DNA of 64,000 nt from Endomychus coccineus (Eukaryota; Arthropoda; Insecta; Coleoptera; Endomychidae), in NCBI GenBank assembly GCA_958510875.1, contig OY294070.1, positions 18,157,631 through 18,221,630 on the forward strand, read 5' to 3'. The translations under genes and the position numbers were made by a program. A model generated the notes under the pieces. The model ran no database searches and was not told the origin of the DNA. It saw only the letters and a program-made list of their open reading frames with translations. How positions within the stretch are numbered: position 1 is the first letter of the stretch; each line of letters begins with the position of its first letter. Positions 10,301-25,300 of this stretch are shown piece by piece.

Positions 10301-13300
10301 TGACAAGGATTCAGAGACTATACATTTCGTTTCCGTCCCACAGATACAAAGAACAAACCATTAATTTATGAAGGGATGGTCGTACTCAGAAATGAACTCA
10401 TATACTTGACTTGTCCATAATAAAAGGCAACAAAAAATATCCTATATCTACATGAATTCTAATTTATAATTAATAAGGCAGCTTTGCTACAATGGAACAA
10501 AACTAGCTTGCAGGACTGTATTCAAAAAAGCTTTACAATTTTATTTTATCTGTACATGCAAATACCTGATCAACAAGTAGGCTGATTCAGTGCTATTTTC
10601 TCCATTGTTAAACTATTCATACCGTAGTTACTGTTTTTGCCGATCTTATTTATTTTTATTTTTGCTGAAATCGGCCATAACAATCTAAAAAATCGTAAGC
10701 TTAAGATTCGATTTCGCCATAATTTTCATTGGACCGCCCCGGCCAAATGGCATAACTTTTTGTAATTGTTAAGAGTTTTGGCCAATCTACTACCCTTTCG
10801 AACGATACCTCAACTACCATCACCCTACCCTGTTTAGTTTTCCCCCTAACACCTACTACCCGTCCTTTCTCTTCTCCCAGTGACAGTTGACTCTCGGCGA
10901 CCTGGCGGTCTAACACCCGCCATACATTAAAGTGTTTTGTCTCAGTTCGTAACCTCGAACGTCAGTGCTACGTCCCGGCCAAAAGACAATACTTATTTAA
11001 TTGTTAGAGTTTTTGGCAAATTTGCAGTCTAATTCATTTCGAACTATACCTCAACCACCACCCCCCTTCCCTATGTACTTTTCTCCCTGGCACCTCTTTA
11101 CAAGGTGTAATATGCAGTACTATCAGTCCTTTCTCTTAGCCCAGTGACAGTTGACTTACGGCGATCTGGCGGTCTACACCCGTCATACATAATATTATTT
11201 GTTTTGTCTCCGTTCTTAACCTCGAACTTCAGTGGAATAACTTTTTTAATTGTTAGAGTTTTGGCACATCTAAAATCTAGCCCCTTTCGATACCTCCACC
11301 GCCACCCTTACTTACCCTCTGTACTTTTCTGTCGAACTCAGAATAACTTTTTACACTGCGCTATTAATATACAGATTCTTTGCTTTTCAGAAGAATGGTT
11401 GAAAGGTGAGTTTCTATCAGTGCATATTGAAAGTACATGAATGCTTCCTACTTCACAAGGTCATCAAAATTGTATGGTGGAGTGTGTATTTTAGTTCACA
11501 GTGAACATAATTTTAAAGAAATCGTAGAAATGAGTAGACAGAGCGTATAACTGGATTTTGAGTGTACTTTCCTAATGCTAGAAGCTGGAACGGCTGAAAA
11601 TCATTATCAATATACCGAATTTCAAATGTTGATCTGAATTACATCTTCAACTCTTAGATAGTCTCTTATTCTCAATAATAAATAAATGTCGATATATTAA
11701 TGATTAAGTCTCTAGTCTAGATGTATCAGAAACATTACAAACTAATGGTTCTAGAGTGAGATCGTTTGCTGGGGGCCAATTTGACTAATTCATCGGCCCC
11801 TTCTTTCATAACAGAGTGGGCCCCCAATCAAGCCTAGAAGTCGCGATATGGTCGCGAAGCGCCCCCAGAGCCACTCGTCTGTCGGTAGAAACCCGTTTGT
11901 AAGTCCCCCCTGACAGAAGTGATCCGGAGTTCTTGTTCTCTCAGTCAGACCTCCGGGTTATGAGGACGTCCGGTTTTTAAAACCTGGCAGCAGGCACTAT
12001 TGCATCCTGCTGCTGTTGAAAAATGGGTCAGTTTCCAGCATTCCAACTACAAATTCAGTTGTAGAGGGACGAGCCCCACCGTGACTTCCAGAGTGGGGGC
12101 GGGCCTCAATATAGTATCATAGCCTACTAGAATGAAAGGCCGGTATCTTGGCTTGTTGACGTCTAAAACATATGATCGAGTCGGGGCTAACCGAACCGAA
12201 TGCCGTGTAGGTTCAACATAATGTTTGCCTATAGCAGTCATTCTGTGCAATGCAGTGAAATATTACTTCGTTGGTCGCCAGTCGGTGATTCTATTCTACT
12301 TACAGAATAAGCAGTAATAGCATAAGGAATTACTGTTTTATTTGAACTGCAAACAATCGACAAAAGTATAGTTTAAGAGATGTGAAGAGATAACTGTGAC
12401 AATAAAATAGCGTGTTGTTCGTTAGGTACGTAGTTTCTTAGACCACCATTTTGATTTCATTAGACCGGTAGTGTTGGTTTTATCTATCGTTCGGAAGGAC
12501 TTACCAGTTTTCTTGAGGATGTCTTGATCTTGGTGAGGAAATTTATTATTTTTATTTTGTGTCGTTTCATATCAGCTATGTGTTGTGTACCAAAGCTTCA
12601 AATTTTTCTGTCCGCAAACTTCCTGTATATTTTGAGTAATTTTGAAAATGTTCCGTTTCATAATGACGTTTAATGTTATATTCTTTGATAACGGCTATGG
12701 TTTCATTGCAAATCAAACATAGTGCCTTCTTACTGGACTCAAAATCAGACACCAAAACAATAAGTCAAACCAAAATACTGTTACGAAGATGTCTTTTAAA
12801 TATGCACAAATACGTATTAAGGAGTTGCGCACTACCTTATTTCACAACAGACAGTTTCGATTCCTTCGCCTTCCCTAGGAGAACTGACTCGCGGTCGCGC
12901 CGCTATCCTTTTTATACTCCAATTACTGCCATCTAGAAGTGAGTGGAATATACCAGAACTTTCTCGAAACAACTCGAGATTATTCGCGAATGTATAATTG
13001 TTACTGCGTAAATAAAGAGCCCTAAGACTGGAAAGTTTGGCGACCCCTGGTCTAGATCGTAACGAATTTTTATCGGCAAGTCCATAAAATAAATGCATGA
13101 CAGTCATCTCGGCGTTCGTATGGAGATTCATGATAGAGAACAAAAGTTTAACTATTAAATACAGAAAATGAAACGCAATTAGTTCAAACAAATTTGAAAG
13201 ATACAAAATGACAAATCACGAGACCTATTCAAATTGAATCCACGTTTAAACTGATAAGTAAACTTAGTAAGTTCTTGAAAGATAAAAACCATTGCGAAAA

Positions 13301-16300
13301 TTTTATGTACTTACTCGGCAAACCCAGTGTAGTACGTTATACGTTTATTTAGGCTACATTAATAAATTTAAAAATATGAAAACTATTTTCGTCAAAAAAC
13401 ATGTCTCTTCGAAACGGAGTGGCTTTCCGAAAATCATCAAGGGACAAAATATTCTGGAAACAACCCAGAGAAGAAGCCCTTAAATGTTTCCCATATGTAT
13501 ACTTAACACCCTGTATACTATTGGATTGACTGGATCAGCTGAAATCGCTGCGGAAGAGGAGAATATTCTGATGAGTTGCTAGTTTGTATATTGTGCCAAC
13601 TATCGTTGGTAATTGACTCCGATAATGTGGCCTCATAACCCCACAGTGTCACTGTCGTAGATTCAAATTCGTATCTTAAACCTTTATCAAATTGGTCTTG
13701 AACTCTTTATTCATATGTACATAGGGATCATAATATAATACCGTAAAAAATAAGTAATATTTATTTAATAACTTTGATTACTGTTATCTTAGAGCTGAAT
13801 GAATAGCTTGTTCTTACTTTGACATAAACATTGTTGAGCTTACTTTATAATTTAAATTTAATTTCAATGTTTGAAAAATAACGAAACAAACCTCATCACA
13901 TTCCCAGATGTTCCATATTTCAAGAATACCCTCGCATTGAAAGTTTTAAAATATTTGTTATAAGAGGGAAGACTTGTTTTGAAATCCTCTTTGAAATTAT
14001 CCACAAAAAATATATTGAAAATATCATTAAAAGAATTGTAAGATTCTTGCTTTCTTCTTAACCACATGACTAATTTGTTGCAAATTACAAAAAAGTATTT
14101 ATTTTAAAGTTTTCATGTCCCGCAAAACCAATTCCCTAAGAAGAACTTTCTTCAAAACAATTTTTTTCTTTTCCGTATGTTGGTAGTTTCATCTATATAC
14201 ATGTGTTCTCAGGATGGATTTTTTCTGCCTCTTCTTCAATTTTCCCATATTGTTCTCTTAAATTTGTAACGAAAATAATTAAACTCTTATAAAGTTCGCA
14301 AGCTATAGTGAGGCCATTTTTAATTTCTAATGTTCTACAGGTTTTCCGTTCGTTCGATTAAAGTCAGTTGATCAAGATGAGAAATGTCGGGAATCTAGTC
14401 AACAATTATAGAAAAGTATTTTTCGGCACGCAAATCTTTTAGGACGTAATTTAGAACTCGTCTCATGAAAAGACAACATTGCACCTTTTTGCTTTTCTCG
14501 TTAATTTTCTCTCATTCTTTTCTTCTTCCGTTTTTCGCTGCCGCTTAAATATTGTCTAGGAAGCGTATTTATTATCTGCGACTATAGATATAGAAACCTG
14601 AAAAAGAAAAATTTACTATGATATTGCATAGAAGTCGATCAGTAAAAGAATTATGAAGATATATTTTTAGGAAAATGTCAGTTACTTTCCCACAAAGATA
14701 GATATTAATTTTTCCAAATTAACAGTTCGAACAAACAATATTTACTTTTGAATATTTAAAAAATAATTATTTGCACTTTACACTATTACGTTTGCTCACA
14801 ATGTCTACGAAACATTTAACTGCATGAACTATTAACCGAATAACCGAAAGTGAAAAAACAAAATCATGCCGCGACTGCTACGGGATTCTGGGGCGGAGCG
14901 TGTTGTCGTGTTGTCGGCACCTTTCAAACCTTTGACGCGCCGAACATTAAAGTATCCTTTTGTTATGCCGATATGCGGTCTATTGGACCGTTATCGTGTT
15001 AAATCGGGCCTACTGGAAAAATAGGTGACAAAGTTGGTCCCTGTGGAACACCAGCGTCAACCACCACATGGAGTGATGTACCTGAGAGAAAACTCGATAA
15101 TAAGCGACAAAGTTGATGCGACAAACCACATGACGGAAGTTTCCCAAGAAGACCTTGGTGCCAGACTCGGTCAAATGCTTTGGAGATATCAGGGGGCACG
15201 GCAGTGCCCCCGCCAAGTCGAGCGCGGAGCAAACACTGCCGTACCATCCTTTACTGGAACCATTTCGCCGCATTTTCAGGCCCCTATTTGAGAACCTCTG
15301 GATAAGACCAGAACGCAGAAATTTGTCATCCAGTAAGCTATAAAATCACATACTTAAAATAAAAAATTTCAAGTCTGTAGGTCATTTAGTTCCGAAGTTA
15401 AGCGAAAGCAAAGTTTCGCATTTATGACACTCACTCATTCACTCACTCACTCATGATCATCATAATAGAACTAGTACTTCCCATAAACTCAGAGAGCTGA
15501 AATTAGGTACAGAGTTAGGGTTTAATGGCCACATAAAGGGAAAACTATAAAAATTAATATTAATAATCGAAGATCTGGAGTACCTGGTGACCCTTATTTG
15601 AAAACACAAGAGCCCATTTGTGTCCTTAATAATATCTATGATATGAAATGGTCTGCCACGGACATTATATGTGACCACGGTCGTATATGTGTCTATCAAT
15701 ATATCAGCTGTCTGTCATATAAACATAAACGTTACGTGTTTGATTTCGCAAGATAATGTCGTAAAAAATGTCGATAATATTAAAAGACGACGATGAAGTT
15801 AGTGGCTACCAAGTAGTTGGTATGCCCAAAGACGGGTCTTGTCTCTTCCATTCAATATCTTTCTTGGTGTATGGTAGAACTGACTCAACTTGCAGTATCA
15901 GATCTGCTATAGTTGCTTACGTTGCTGAACATTGGGACGAAATGCAAGTGTACACGTGTAATGCTGATGATGAAATAAATCAATATGCCCACGTTTCTAC
16001 AAAAAGAAGTGAAATCCCACCAAAAACATTCTGTAAAAAACTAGCCAAGTCTCGATGGAGCTGCTTGTTTATCTCTAAAAAGTAATGAAATCTAGACAAA
16101 GTCATACCAAGTCTAAGGTTCCTTACTGCGATTTCTTTATTATTATAGTTAATGTTGTGTGACTTGGCCGTTGAAGGGTACACAAGGGTACAAAACCAGG
16201 TGCTCCATGACACCATTGCACCAATCTGTCGCCAGAACCGCTACCCATTAACGATGGAAAATTGCTACTTGGAAAACGTTTGTTCAATAACCAGTCAATT

Positions 16301-19300
16301 GTAGGCTTGATAAAGCTGCGTATTTCAATAATACTTATGTGTAGGCGAGCCTGAAACAAACGTATAAAAAATTATTTCCAGTACAGACGGACTTCTAATC
16401 ATTGATAGAAGTCTGTCTGTACGTCTATTTTATGTTAGAACGGTGGTCGATTTGATGCTCCAAAAAAAAGAAGAGAGCAGAAGTCAGCATTGTCAATGCT
16501 GAATGCATGTGTTGCACAATCAACAACAGCATAAAATGAGACACTAGCGTCCAATTACCAATACCAGTATGGACTATTATCTCGCTTAACAAACATAGTT
16601 AGTTACAACAGATAACATTACGTGTAAACAAAATTGACTTGTACCCACTAACGTATAAAGAATGTTCAACGGCCAAGTCACACAACATTAACTATAATAA
16701 TAAAGAAATAGCGGTAAGGAACCTTAGACTTGGTACGACTTTGTCTAGATTTCATTACTTTTTAGAGATAAACAAGCAGCTCCATCGAGACTTGGCTAGT
16801 TTTTTAAAGAATGTTTTTGGTGGGATCCAATTCTACAGCTAGAGATTCCCCATTTTCTGCCATACATGTGTTACGTAGGCAAGCAAGTCTCCTGTTGATA
16901 TCTGCTGCCGAAAGCCATATTACCGGCCATTCACGATTTTGGTGCTCTCTAAGTATTGGGATGAACTCGATGTTAATTGCTTTCTCCATCAGTTTATAGC
17001 TCACAGATAATAGTGCAATGGGTCCATTGTATAGGTATTCAATCCTGGTTATGTATTTCCCCATATCCCATATTGAAATTGCGTTTTGGAGATGAAACGC
17101 TAAGTTGTCAAAACTATAATCACGTTACAGCAGCTCCAACTATCGATTTTAATGGAATCTTTGTATGATAATATTTCGTGAGATGTCACCCCCCCCCTGC
17201 AACATTTCCAACATATTTGTGTTAACTCTAAGTATTCTCCCCATTCCAGGTATGTCAAGAGATGATCTTTTCAACACCAACGCTTCTGTCGTACGTGAAT
17301 TAGCCAAAGTTGCAGCCGAGGTGGCACCAAATGCTTGTATTGCAATTATCACTAATCCTGTGAACAGTGCAGTACCCATTGTTGCGGAAGTCTTGAAGAA
17401 AGCCGGCAAATTCAATCCGAACAAACTTTTTGGCGTTTCCACTTTGGATCTTGTACGAGCCGCGACATTTGTAGCTGAAGCCAAGGGTCTGAATCCTTTG
17501 GATGTTAAGGTGCCGGTTATTGGGGGACATTCTGGTATTACGATTATACCTTTGATTTCCCAAGCGACACCTTGCGTTAACTTTAGCGAAGATGAGCTTC
17601 AAAAACTAACTGTCAGAATACAGGAAGCTGGTACCGAGGTATGTGTGTTTATATTTATTAAAAAAGTTTCTTAGTGACACATCCCAGCAAACACACAAGG
17701 ATCAGTTACATATCAATTTGAGCAGACCAGGAGAACCTTGTTATGTATCGATATTATATACTAAAGCCATAAAATACTTATTACATAGTTATATATTATA
17801 TGAGGAGTCGTATTTATGTAAATGATACATAAATTTATGTAGAGTTACGTATCACGTACAACAAAAAATATCCTCACTTTTGAGGGAGATATTTTACGTA
17901 TCTCGTATGTAACTTACAATACCCAACTGTTATATAATACTTTTACAGCAAACGTCTATATATGATACATTTTACTGTGCTATTATCATAAAGCGAAATT
18001 GAGTCATGTATCATATATGTAACTTACAGTACCTAATTGTTATATAATCCTCTTACAGAAATCGTATGTATATGATATATTTCACTGTGCCGTATCATGA
18101 ACCGAAATTGAGTCATGTATCATATATGTAACTTACAATACCTAACGGTTATATAATGCTTTTACAGCAATCTTCTGTATATTATACATTTCACTGTGCC
18201 ATATTATAAATGGAAATTTAGTCATGTATCATATATGTAGCTTACTGTACCTAATTGTTATATAATACTTTTACAGAAATCGTATGTATATGATATATTT
18301 CACTGTGCCGTATCATGAAGCGAAATTGAGTCATGTATAATATATGTAACTTATAATACCTAACGGTAATATAATGCTTTTACAGCAATCTGCTGTATAT
18401 TATACATTTCACTGTGTCATATTATAAATGGAAATTTAGTCATGTATCATATATGTAGCTTACAATACCTAACTGTTATATAATACTTTTACAGCAATCG
18501 TCTGTATATGATACATTTCACTGTGCCTTATCATGAAGCGAAATTGAGTAAAGTATCATATATGTAACTCACAATACCTATCTGTTATATAATAGTTTTA
18601 CAGCAATCGCCTGTATATGATACATTTCACTGTGCCGTATCATGAAGCGAAATTGAGTAAAGTATCATATATGTAACTTACAATACCTATCTGTTATATA
18701 ATAGTTTTACAGCAATCGTCTGTATATGATACATTTCACTGTGCCGTATCATGAAGCGAAATTGTGTAAAGCATCATATATGTAACTTACAATACCTATC
18801 TGTTATATAATAGTTTTACAGCAATCGTCTGTATATGATACATTTCACTGTGCCGTATCATGAAGCGAAATTGAGTAAAGTATCATATATGTAACTTACA
18901 ATACCTATCTGTTATATAATAGTTTTACAGCAATCGTCTGTATATGATACATTTCACTGTGCCGTATCATGAAGCGAAATTGTGTAAAGCATCATATATG
19001 TAACTTACAATACGTAACTGTTAGATAATACTTTCAAAGCAATGGTCTGTTTATGATACATTCCAGTGTGCCGTATATTATGAAGCGAAATTGTGTCATG
19101 TGTCATATATATAACTTAAAATACCCAACAGCTATAATAATACTTTTACAGCAATTGTCTGTATATGACACATTTCATTGTGCCGTCAATATATGGTAAA
19201 ACTTGGAGGATAACATTTCTAATAAGATTATTGCGACTTGTAATACAACGATATTTGCATCCTCTGTTTCAGCTACTAAGTAGCAATCAATCATCAGAGT

Positions 19301-22300
19301 AAACTAAATTAGAAATCGAACTGTGCTTATTCAAATAGTATTATAAAATTCAAAAGTTTCACTTCATCCTTTCAGCAATTAATGAATTCCAGAACAAGCT
19401 AAAAAATCGTTCAGGCAACACTTTAGATAAAGTTTCTTACAAAATTAATTATGTGAATCGTCGTGTTCAAAATACTATATATAAGGAATATTCTGGTGAA
19501 AAATCAGGGTTAGCCGACAACATATTTTAATTATAGGTCATAGCCATTTCTCAAGAAACGTCCAGTATAGGTAAGGAGAAATATCTAGGTAATTTAGAAG
19601 GAATGAAAATGTATAAGCGTAAAAGCAACTTATTAAATTCAAATTTATCTCCACCTGAGGGTAACCCATTATCCTTGGTTTTATTACTTTATTTTTTTAT
19701 TACTTTCCCCAAACAGTATTTAAACGGGCACATTTTGATTTCTAATTTAATTTACTCTAATGATGGCTATTTTGGCATAGTATTTTAGTGGATGTGGGTG
19801 ATCGTTTCTTATTTAGAGTGTTATATTAGTGTATCCACTATACTAATGTACATTACTCAATGCCACTACCGTTGTTTGATAAGACTTTCTTATCAAACAA
19901 CGCCACTACTATCCACAGTGTGAATTTAGTTAAAAGTTAAAATATGTAACTCCTCCCTCCACAGAATCTTGGAATTTCGGAAGCTAGTAAAGTTTCTTCT
20001 GTAGTGTAATGAACCGTTAGAAGTAGAACAGTATTCCCGCCAAATTCCAAATGCGCTGAATCATATCTATATCTCTATCTCTTTTTGTTCAGTGAATTCG
20101 GACAGTTACTCACTTGCGCGTGCAGGTATAGTGTTTTGTATAGTGGTAAAGTTCCCGCTTCCCGCCTTTATGAGATACGTTTATCCTTTATCATTTATGC
20201 GAAATTCAGCTTTACCTTGAATACATTGGTCTGAGATACGAAGTACATTATTTATAATATTATAATAGTTGTTCTGTGAACTGACTGAGAAACTTATTAG
20301 TGTAGACTAGTTAATAAAATACAACAGTACCTAAAAGGTAAGAAACATACATTACTACTGAAACATACATAACCTAATCAGTTTTTCTAGTTTCTAGTAT
20401 TACTCCCCGACCCCGTTCGGTTTTAACTGTTCAGCAGGTCTCACTACAGGTATCTCAGTTACTATATTATATTCTGCTGGTTTTTTAAGAAGGATTTATT
20501 GGTGAGTATAAATCATATTTATTTTCTGCTCGTATAGAACATGCCTAAGATCCGTAAAGACTTTTCTAACTTAACTTCTCGGCAAAAAAGGAGATTAGTA
20601 GTTGGGAACATTCATTCAAAGCATTTATTATTCTCCACATCTAAAGAAAAACCTTTAAACAGACCTATAAGTCAATGCAAACCAATAGTTTCAACTATGA
20701 ATGCTTCTGCGCTGGGGGAACAGCCTAATTCTGTTCAGACATGTACTCAAGGGACATCAGGAATGGATTGTGATAATCTATTTGATGGAGGTAGTGTAAC
20801 ACCATTAATTATTGACTGTTATGTACCAGATAATTTAGATGAAAATAATTTGGAAGAAAATTATTTCGGTCCAATTACACTAGGCAGTGATAGTAGAAAT
20901 ATTGACATGGGGATTAATCTTTTTAACAATAATGTTTCTAATTCTCTAATAGATAAACCTGTACCTTTGATGAGTGATTTAGCTTGTCACAATATTAATA
21001 CAGATGTCAATTTAGAAACAGACATAAGGAGTTGGGTCTTACAACATAATATAAATCATTCGAGTGTAAATATTTTGTTAAACGTACTTAAACGACATGG
21101 TCAGAATAGTTTGCCATCAGATGTACGTACATTGATGCAAACTCCTAGAGCTGTAGGTTCAAATTTTATTACTGTTTGTGGAGGGAACTATTTTCATTTT
21201 GGAATTTTACATGGCATTATTCATTCCATTAAACAATTTTACGATGATCCTCCATCATTGGTTTCTATTAATATCAATGTTGATGGTTTGCCGATCTCAA
21301 AAAGTTCTGGCAGTCAGTTCTGGCCAATTGTTGGAGCAATAGTTGACAATTTTTATACAAAACCATTTTTGATAGGTATTTTTCATGGGCTTTGTAAACC
21401 ACAAGATGCTTCACAGTTTTTAAAATCTTTTGTAGATGATGCAAATGATGTATTTATAAATGGTGTTAAAGTTAATGGGAATATCATTCAAGTCAACATC
21501 AATGCTATTATATGCGACGCTCCTGCAAAATCATTTATTTGTTGTACGAAAAGTCATACAGGTTATTTTAGTTGTTCCAAATGTATTCAGGAGGGGGAGT
21601 TTATTGAAAATAGGGTTGTTTTCCCAGAATTGTACAGTCCCTTGAGAACTGATGAATCTTTTCAATTAAGATTACATGAAGAGTATCATAAGGGGACCTC
21701 TATTTTGGAAAAATTACATATAGGCATGGTATCTCGGGTACCACTTGATTATATGCACTTGGTATGTTTGGGAGTTACAAAACGTTTGCTTCAGTTCTGG
21801 ATAAAGGGGAAACTCAACATTAGACTAAAACAAAATCAATTGCAAGAACTTGAAAATAAACTGGAAATGTTAAAAGGATTAATTCCTGATGAGTTTGCCC
21901 GGAAACCTAGAACAAGGACATTGATCGGTGGAAAGCAACCGAATTTCGACTTTTTCTATTATATACAGGACCTTTTCTTTTGAAAGGTATCTTATCAGTA
22001 GAACTATATTCGCATTTTATGAGCCTCAGTTTTGCTATTCGTATTTTATCTGATGCTAAGTTTATAGTTTTGATCGATTACGCAGAATCTCTCTTGAAAT
22101 ACTTTGTTGCAAAATATGGGACCCTATATGGAAAGCAATTTGTATCTCACAATGTTCACAACTTGATTCATCTGGCTAATGACGTAAGGAAATTTGGAAT
22201 TCTTGATTCCTTTTCAGCATTTAAATTTGAAAACTTTATGTACCAACTAAAGAAAAAAGTCCAGCATTCCAGTAGACCTTTGGAACAGTTGGTAAACAGA

Positions 22301-25300
22301 ATAATTGAAGATAAAAATGTTTCAGTAAATTATAAAAAATCCGAATTTCCAGTAATACATAGAACAAATTTAAACAAATCCATATCGCATATTAAATTCA
22401 ATGGATTTACGATTTCTTGCAAAACTAAAGACAATTGTTGTTTATTGAAAGATAATAATATTTTCGAAATTAAATCGATATATGATGAAACTGATAATCT
22501 CTTTATGGAAGGTACGCTGTTTCAAAAAGATAATTATGTTGATTGCCCTTGTGACTCATCTTTACTCAATATACATATTGTTTCCAAATTGAATTTAGTT
22601 ACATTGAAAAAGTCTATGTCAGAGATATCAAGAAAATGTTTGAAATTCAAACTACCACTGGGTAATCGTGAACTTGTAATTCCATTTTGCCACAGAGATC
22701 AGTGAATTAATTAAATCCATTAGTATAGTAGATTCAAAACCTGCTGAATATTTCCTTTTAAATTATAATACCTTCTAATATTGCGATCAATTTTACAGTT
22801 GATATTTTTATTAATTTACACTTATGTACATTTTATTTAAGCAAAATATATATAATAAACATTAGCTTATTATGATATATTTTTTATATCCTGTGAATTC
22901 TGCCATATTTACATGTTTGTGCTTCGCAGTTTATGATATTTGACTAGTAATTTTAATTGTACATTTTTAATCAAATCGACTATCATCGCGTTTATGAATG
23001 TAGTTGCATATGACGAAATCACAGTTTATGGACATTTTTGAGCACATGAATTTTGAATGGTTGGTTGGTTTTCCCAGGTAATCTTCCGATATTTTTCATT
23101 AGGTTTCAGATTGTTGGCAATTGGGTAGATATGGCTTTTGCAGTAGTGAAATTCATAGCCGATGAGACATACTCCGAAATTCCAATGACTTGGTTATTTG
23201 AAAATAACAGGAAATGTTATTGGCCCAAATCAAAAAATGCTCACCTTTTAATGATGAAAGGTGTGACGCCAGAGCCAGGATGGCTTCAGTTTGAAGTAGA
23301 AGTGGAAAACATTTGTGGTATTTTGGTTCATTTATTAACTGGAATTTATATGTAATTCTTGAGAAATAGGTCACTTGTCTATTACATTTTCGTCTATACG
23401 TACGTTTCGGTCTCACAACAATCAGAAGACGTTTGAAAAGTGATCAACTAAAACGGGATTTCTTGAAACTGGTTATACAAAGTACAAAGCTCCTTCATCG
23501 CATTGATTTTAATTAAAAATACCTACGTCGCAGAAGCGAACAAGAACGCGAGTAAGTAAGTTGTAACACATTGATTTGAAGTAGCTCTGCTTTAGTTGAT
23601 GTGAACACTTTTCAAACGTCTGATGATGGTCGTTAAGCCGAAACGTACGTAAATACTAAAATATAATAGACATAAGTGTTAATGCGGCCTATTTTCGAAG
23701 AATTGCACATAATTCATACCTGTGTCAAGAATCATACTATAATAACTGAATATTTCAACATTCTCAACCTTTATTTCAGACAACTTACAGAAAGCACGAA
23801 GAAAAGCAGAATCTGCCGATTATATAACTTCCAATGAGGAAAAGGGCCGAGGTAAAAGGTTCAAGAGGGCAACGGTTGCGACTACTTCTAGCAGTGAAGA
23901 GGATATTCCTGCAGGTAGGTGAAATAGCAAAATACACTATAGCAGGTATTTACTTGAGAACTACTTGCCATTTTTTTTTGGAAACCAAATATAAACAACA
24001 TTAATATGGAGAATGTCTACAATGTTCAGTCAAAGACATTATTTTACCATACAAGGCATGAAAGTTTCACCCCTTCTCAAAAATTGAAAATGGGGAGTAA
24101 TAATACATATATGCAGCATTAATACTATTAATTTTTTATAGGCTCACCGCTAACACCCCCACCGAAAATCACACGAGAAGTTATGATAAATACTCCAGTT
24201 CCTGTATCTCCCATACCAGATACGGCGCTGGAAAAAAGTTGCATTTCAGATATTCCAGTTGTAATCTTCGATAGACCTGCAGAGCCATTAGAAGCCATAC
24301 GTAAGAAATTAAATTTGCTTTTCTGCTTTAACTGAGATTATGTTATTTCAGCTGATGAATATACTCTAGGTTCGACATGTAGCCATTCAACAACACTAAC
24401 ATATAATTCATTGGCTGATGTTAATACTATGAACATAGGTAATGATGATGTAAAATTATTTTACATAATAAAATCAGGGTATTTCCTATTTAAAAACATA
24501 TAAATGAATTAATTCTCATTTTTATGTAGTTACTGCAAACATCTTTTTTGTGGTTGTACATTCATATCAGTTTTAATTTTTGTACTACAATACTGAATAA
24601 CCTTATATAATTGAGCATTTCCTAAATATGCCTTAATTTTCAGACAAAATCCTTAACTTTTGTGCATCAATTCAGATGTATGTAAAAAGCATAGATGCCA
24701 GATTAAAAGTGCTAGAAGGGAATAAACCCAAAGACAGTACTACAAATGAACCTATTTTCAAGGACATATTACCACTGGAAAATTTGGAAAGTTTAAGGGA
24801 ATTTGAAAAGCGCCTGACTGATGATTCTGAAGAGAAAACCACATTTGTAAGTATTTCTACTACTCAAGTGAATATCTTATTAAAAATGTTCTGTTGGACA
24901 GCATTTTTTTACTCAATGGATGTAAAATATTAAACAGCCTTCTTTATCAAATAAAATTATGTAAAATATTGCTAGCAAACTGTCATAAAATTATGAAATA
25001 TTGTTTCATTCAAACATAATTGTCTTTGTATATCATTTTAGAAGAATTTCATACAAAGAATTGGTGGTAACACATATAAAGATAATACAAACAGAATATT
25101 GCAACGAGTCTTTCAAAATAAACTTGGATCACAATGTTCCTGGCTAGGACTTAGAAATAATGAAAGAATATGCAACCTTAATATAATCAGTGTAATAAAA
25201 GGTGAGTTTAGTTAGATAAATATAAATGAGAAACAATCACAACACTAAAAACTCTGATGATGGCCACAGTAGCATTTCATTAAACAGTCTATTCTTCTCT

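Noticed and set aside
11714..11721. gtctagat as left target duplication of the hAT-like element (right copy at 13049)
   Set aside because: The 8-mer matches, but the sequence after it does not resemble the CAGGGGTCGCC terminus.
12832..13206. 124-aa minus-strand ORF
   Set aside because: It spans the hAT-like terminus and flanking DNA; no domain, so a chance frame.
13864..14067. 67-aa minus-strand ORF as a hAT transposase piece
   Set aside because: No catalytic or dimerisation motif could be recognised and orientation relative to the BED fragment does not fit.
15010..15343. Plus-strand ORFs over the RT fragment
   Set aside because: They are antisense shadows of the minus-strand reverse transcriptase motifs.
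17880..19190. CRISPR-like regular repeats
   Set aside because: The units are contiguous 109-bp tandem copies without unique spacers, in an insect transposon.
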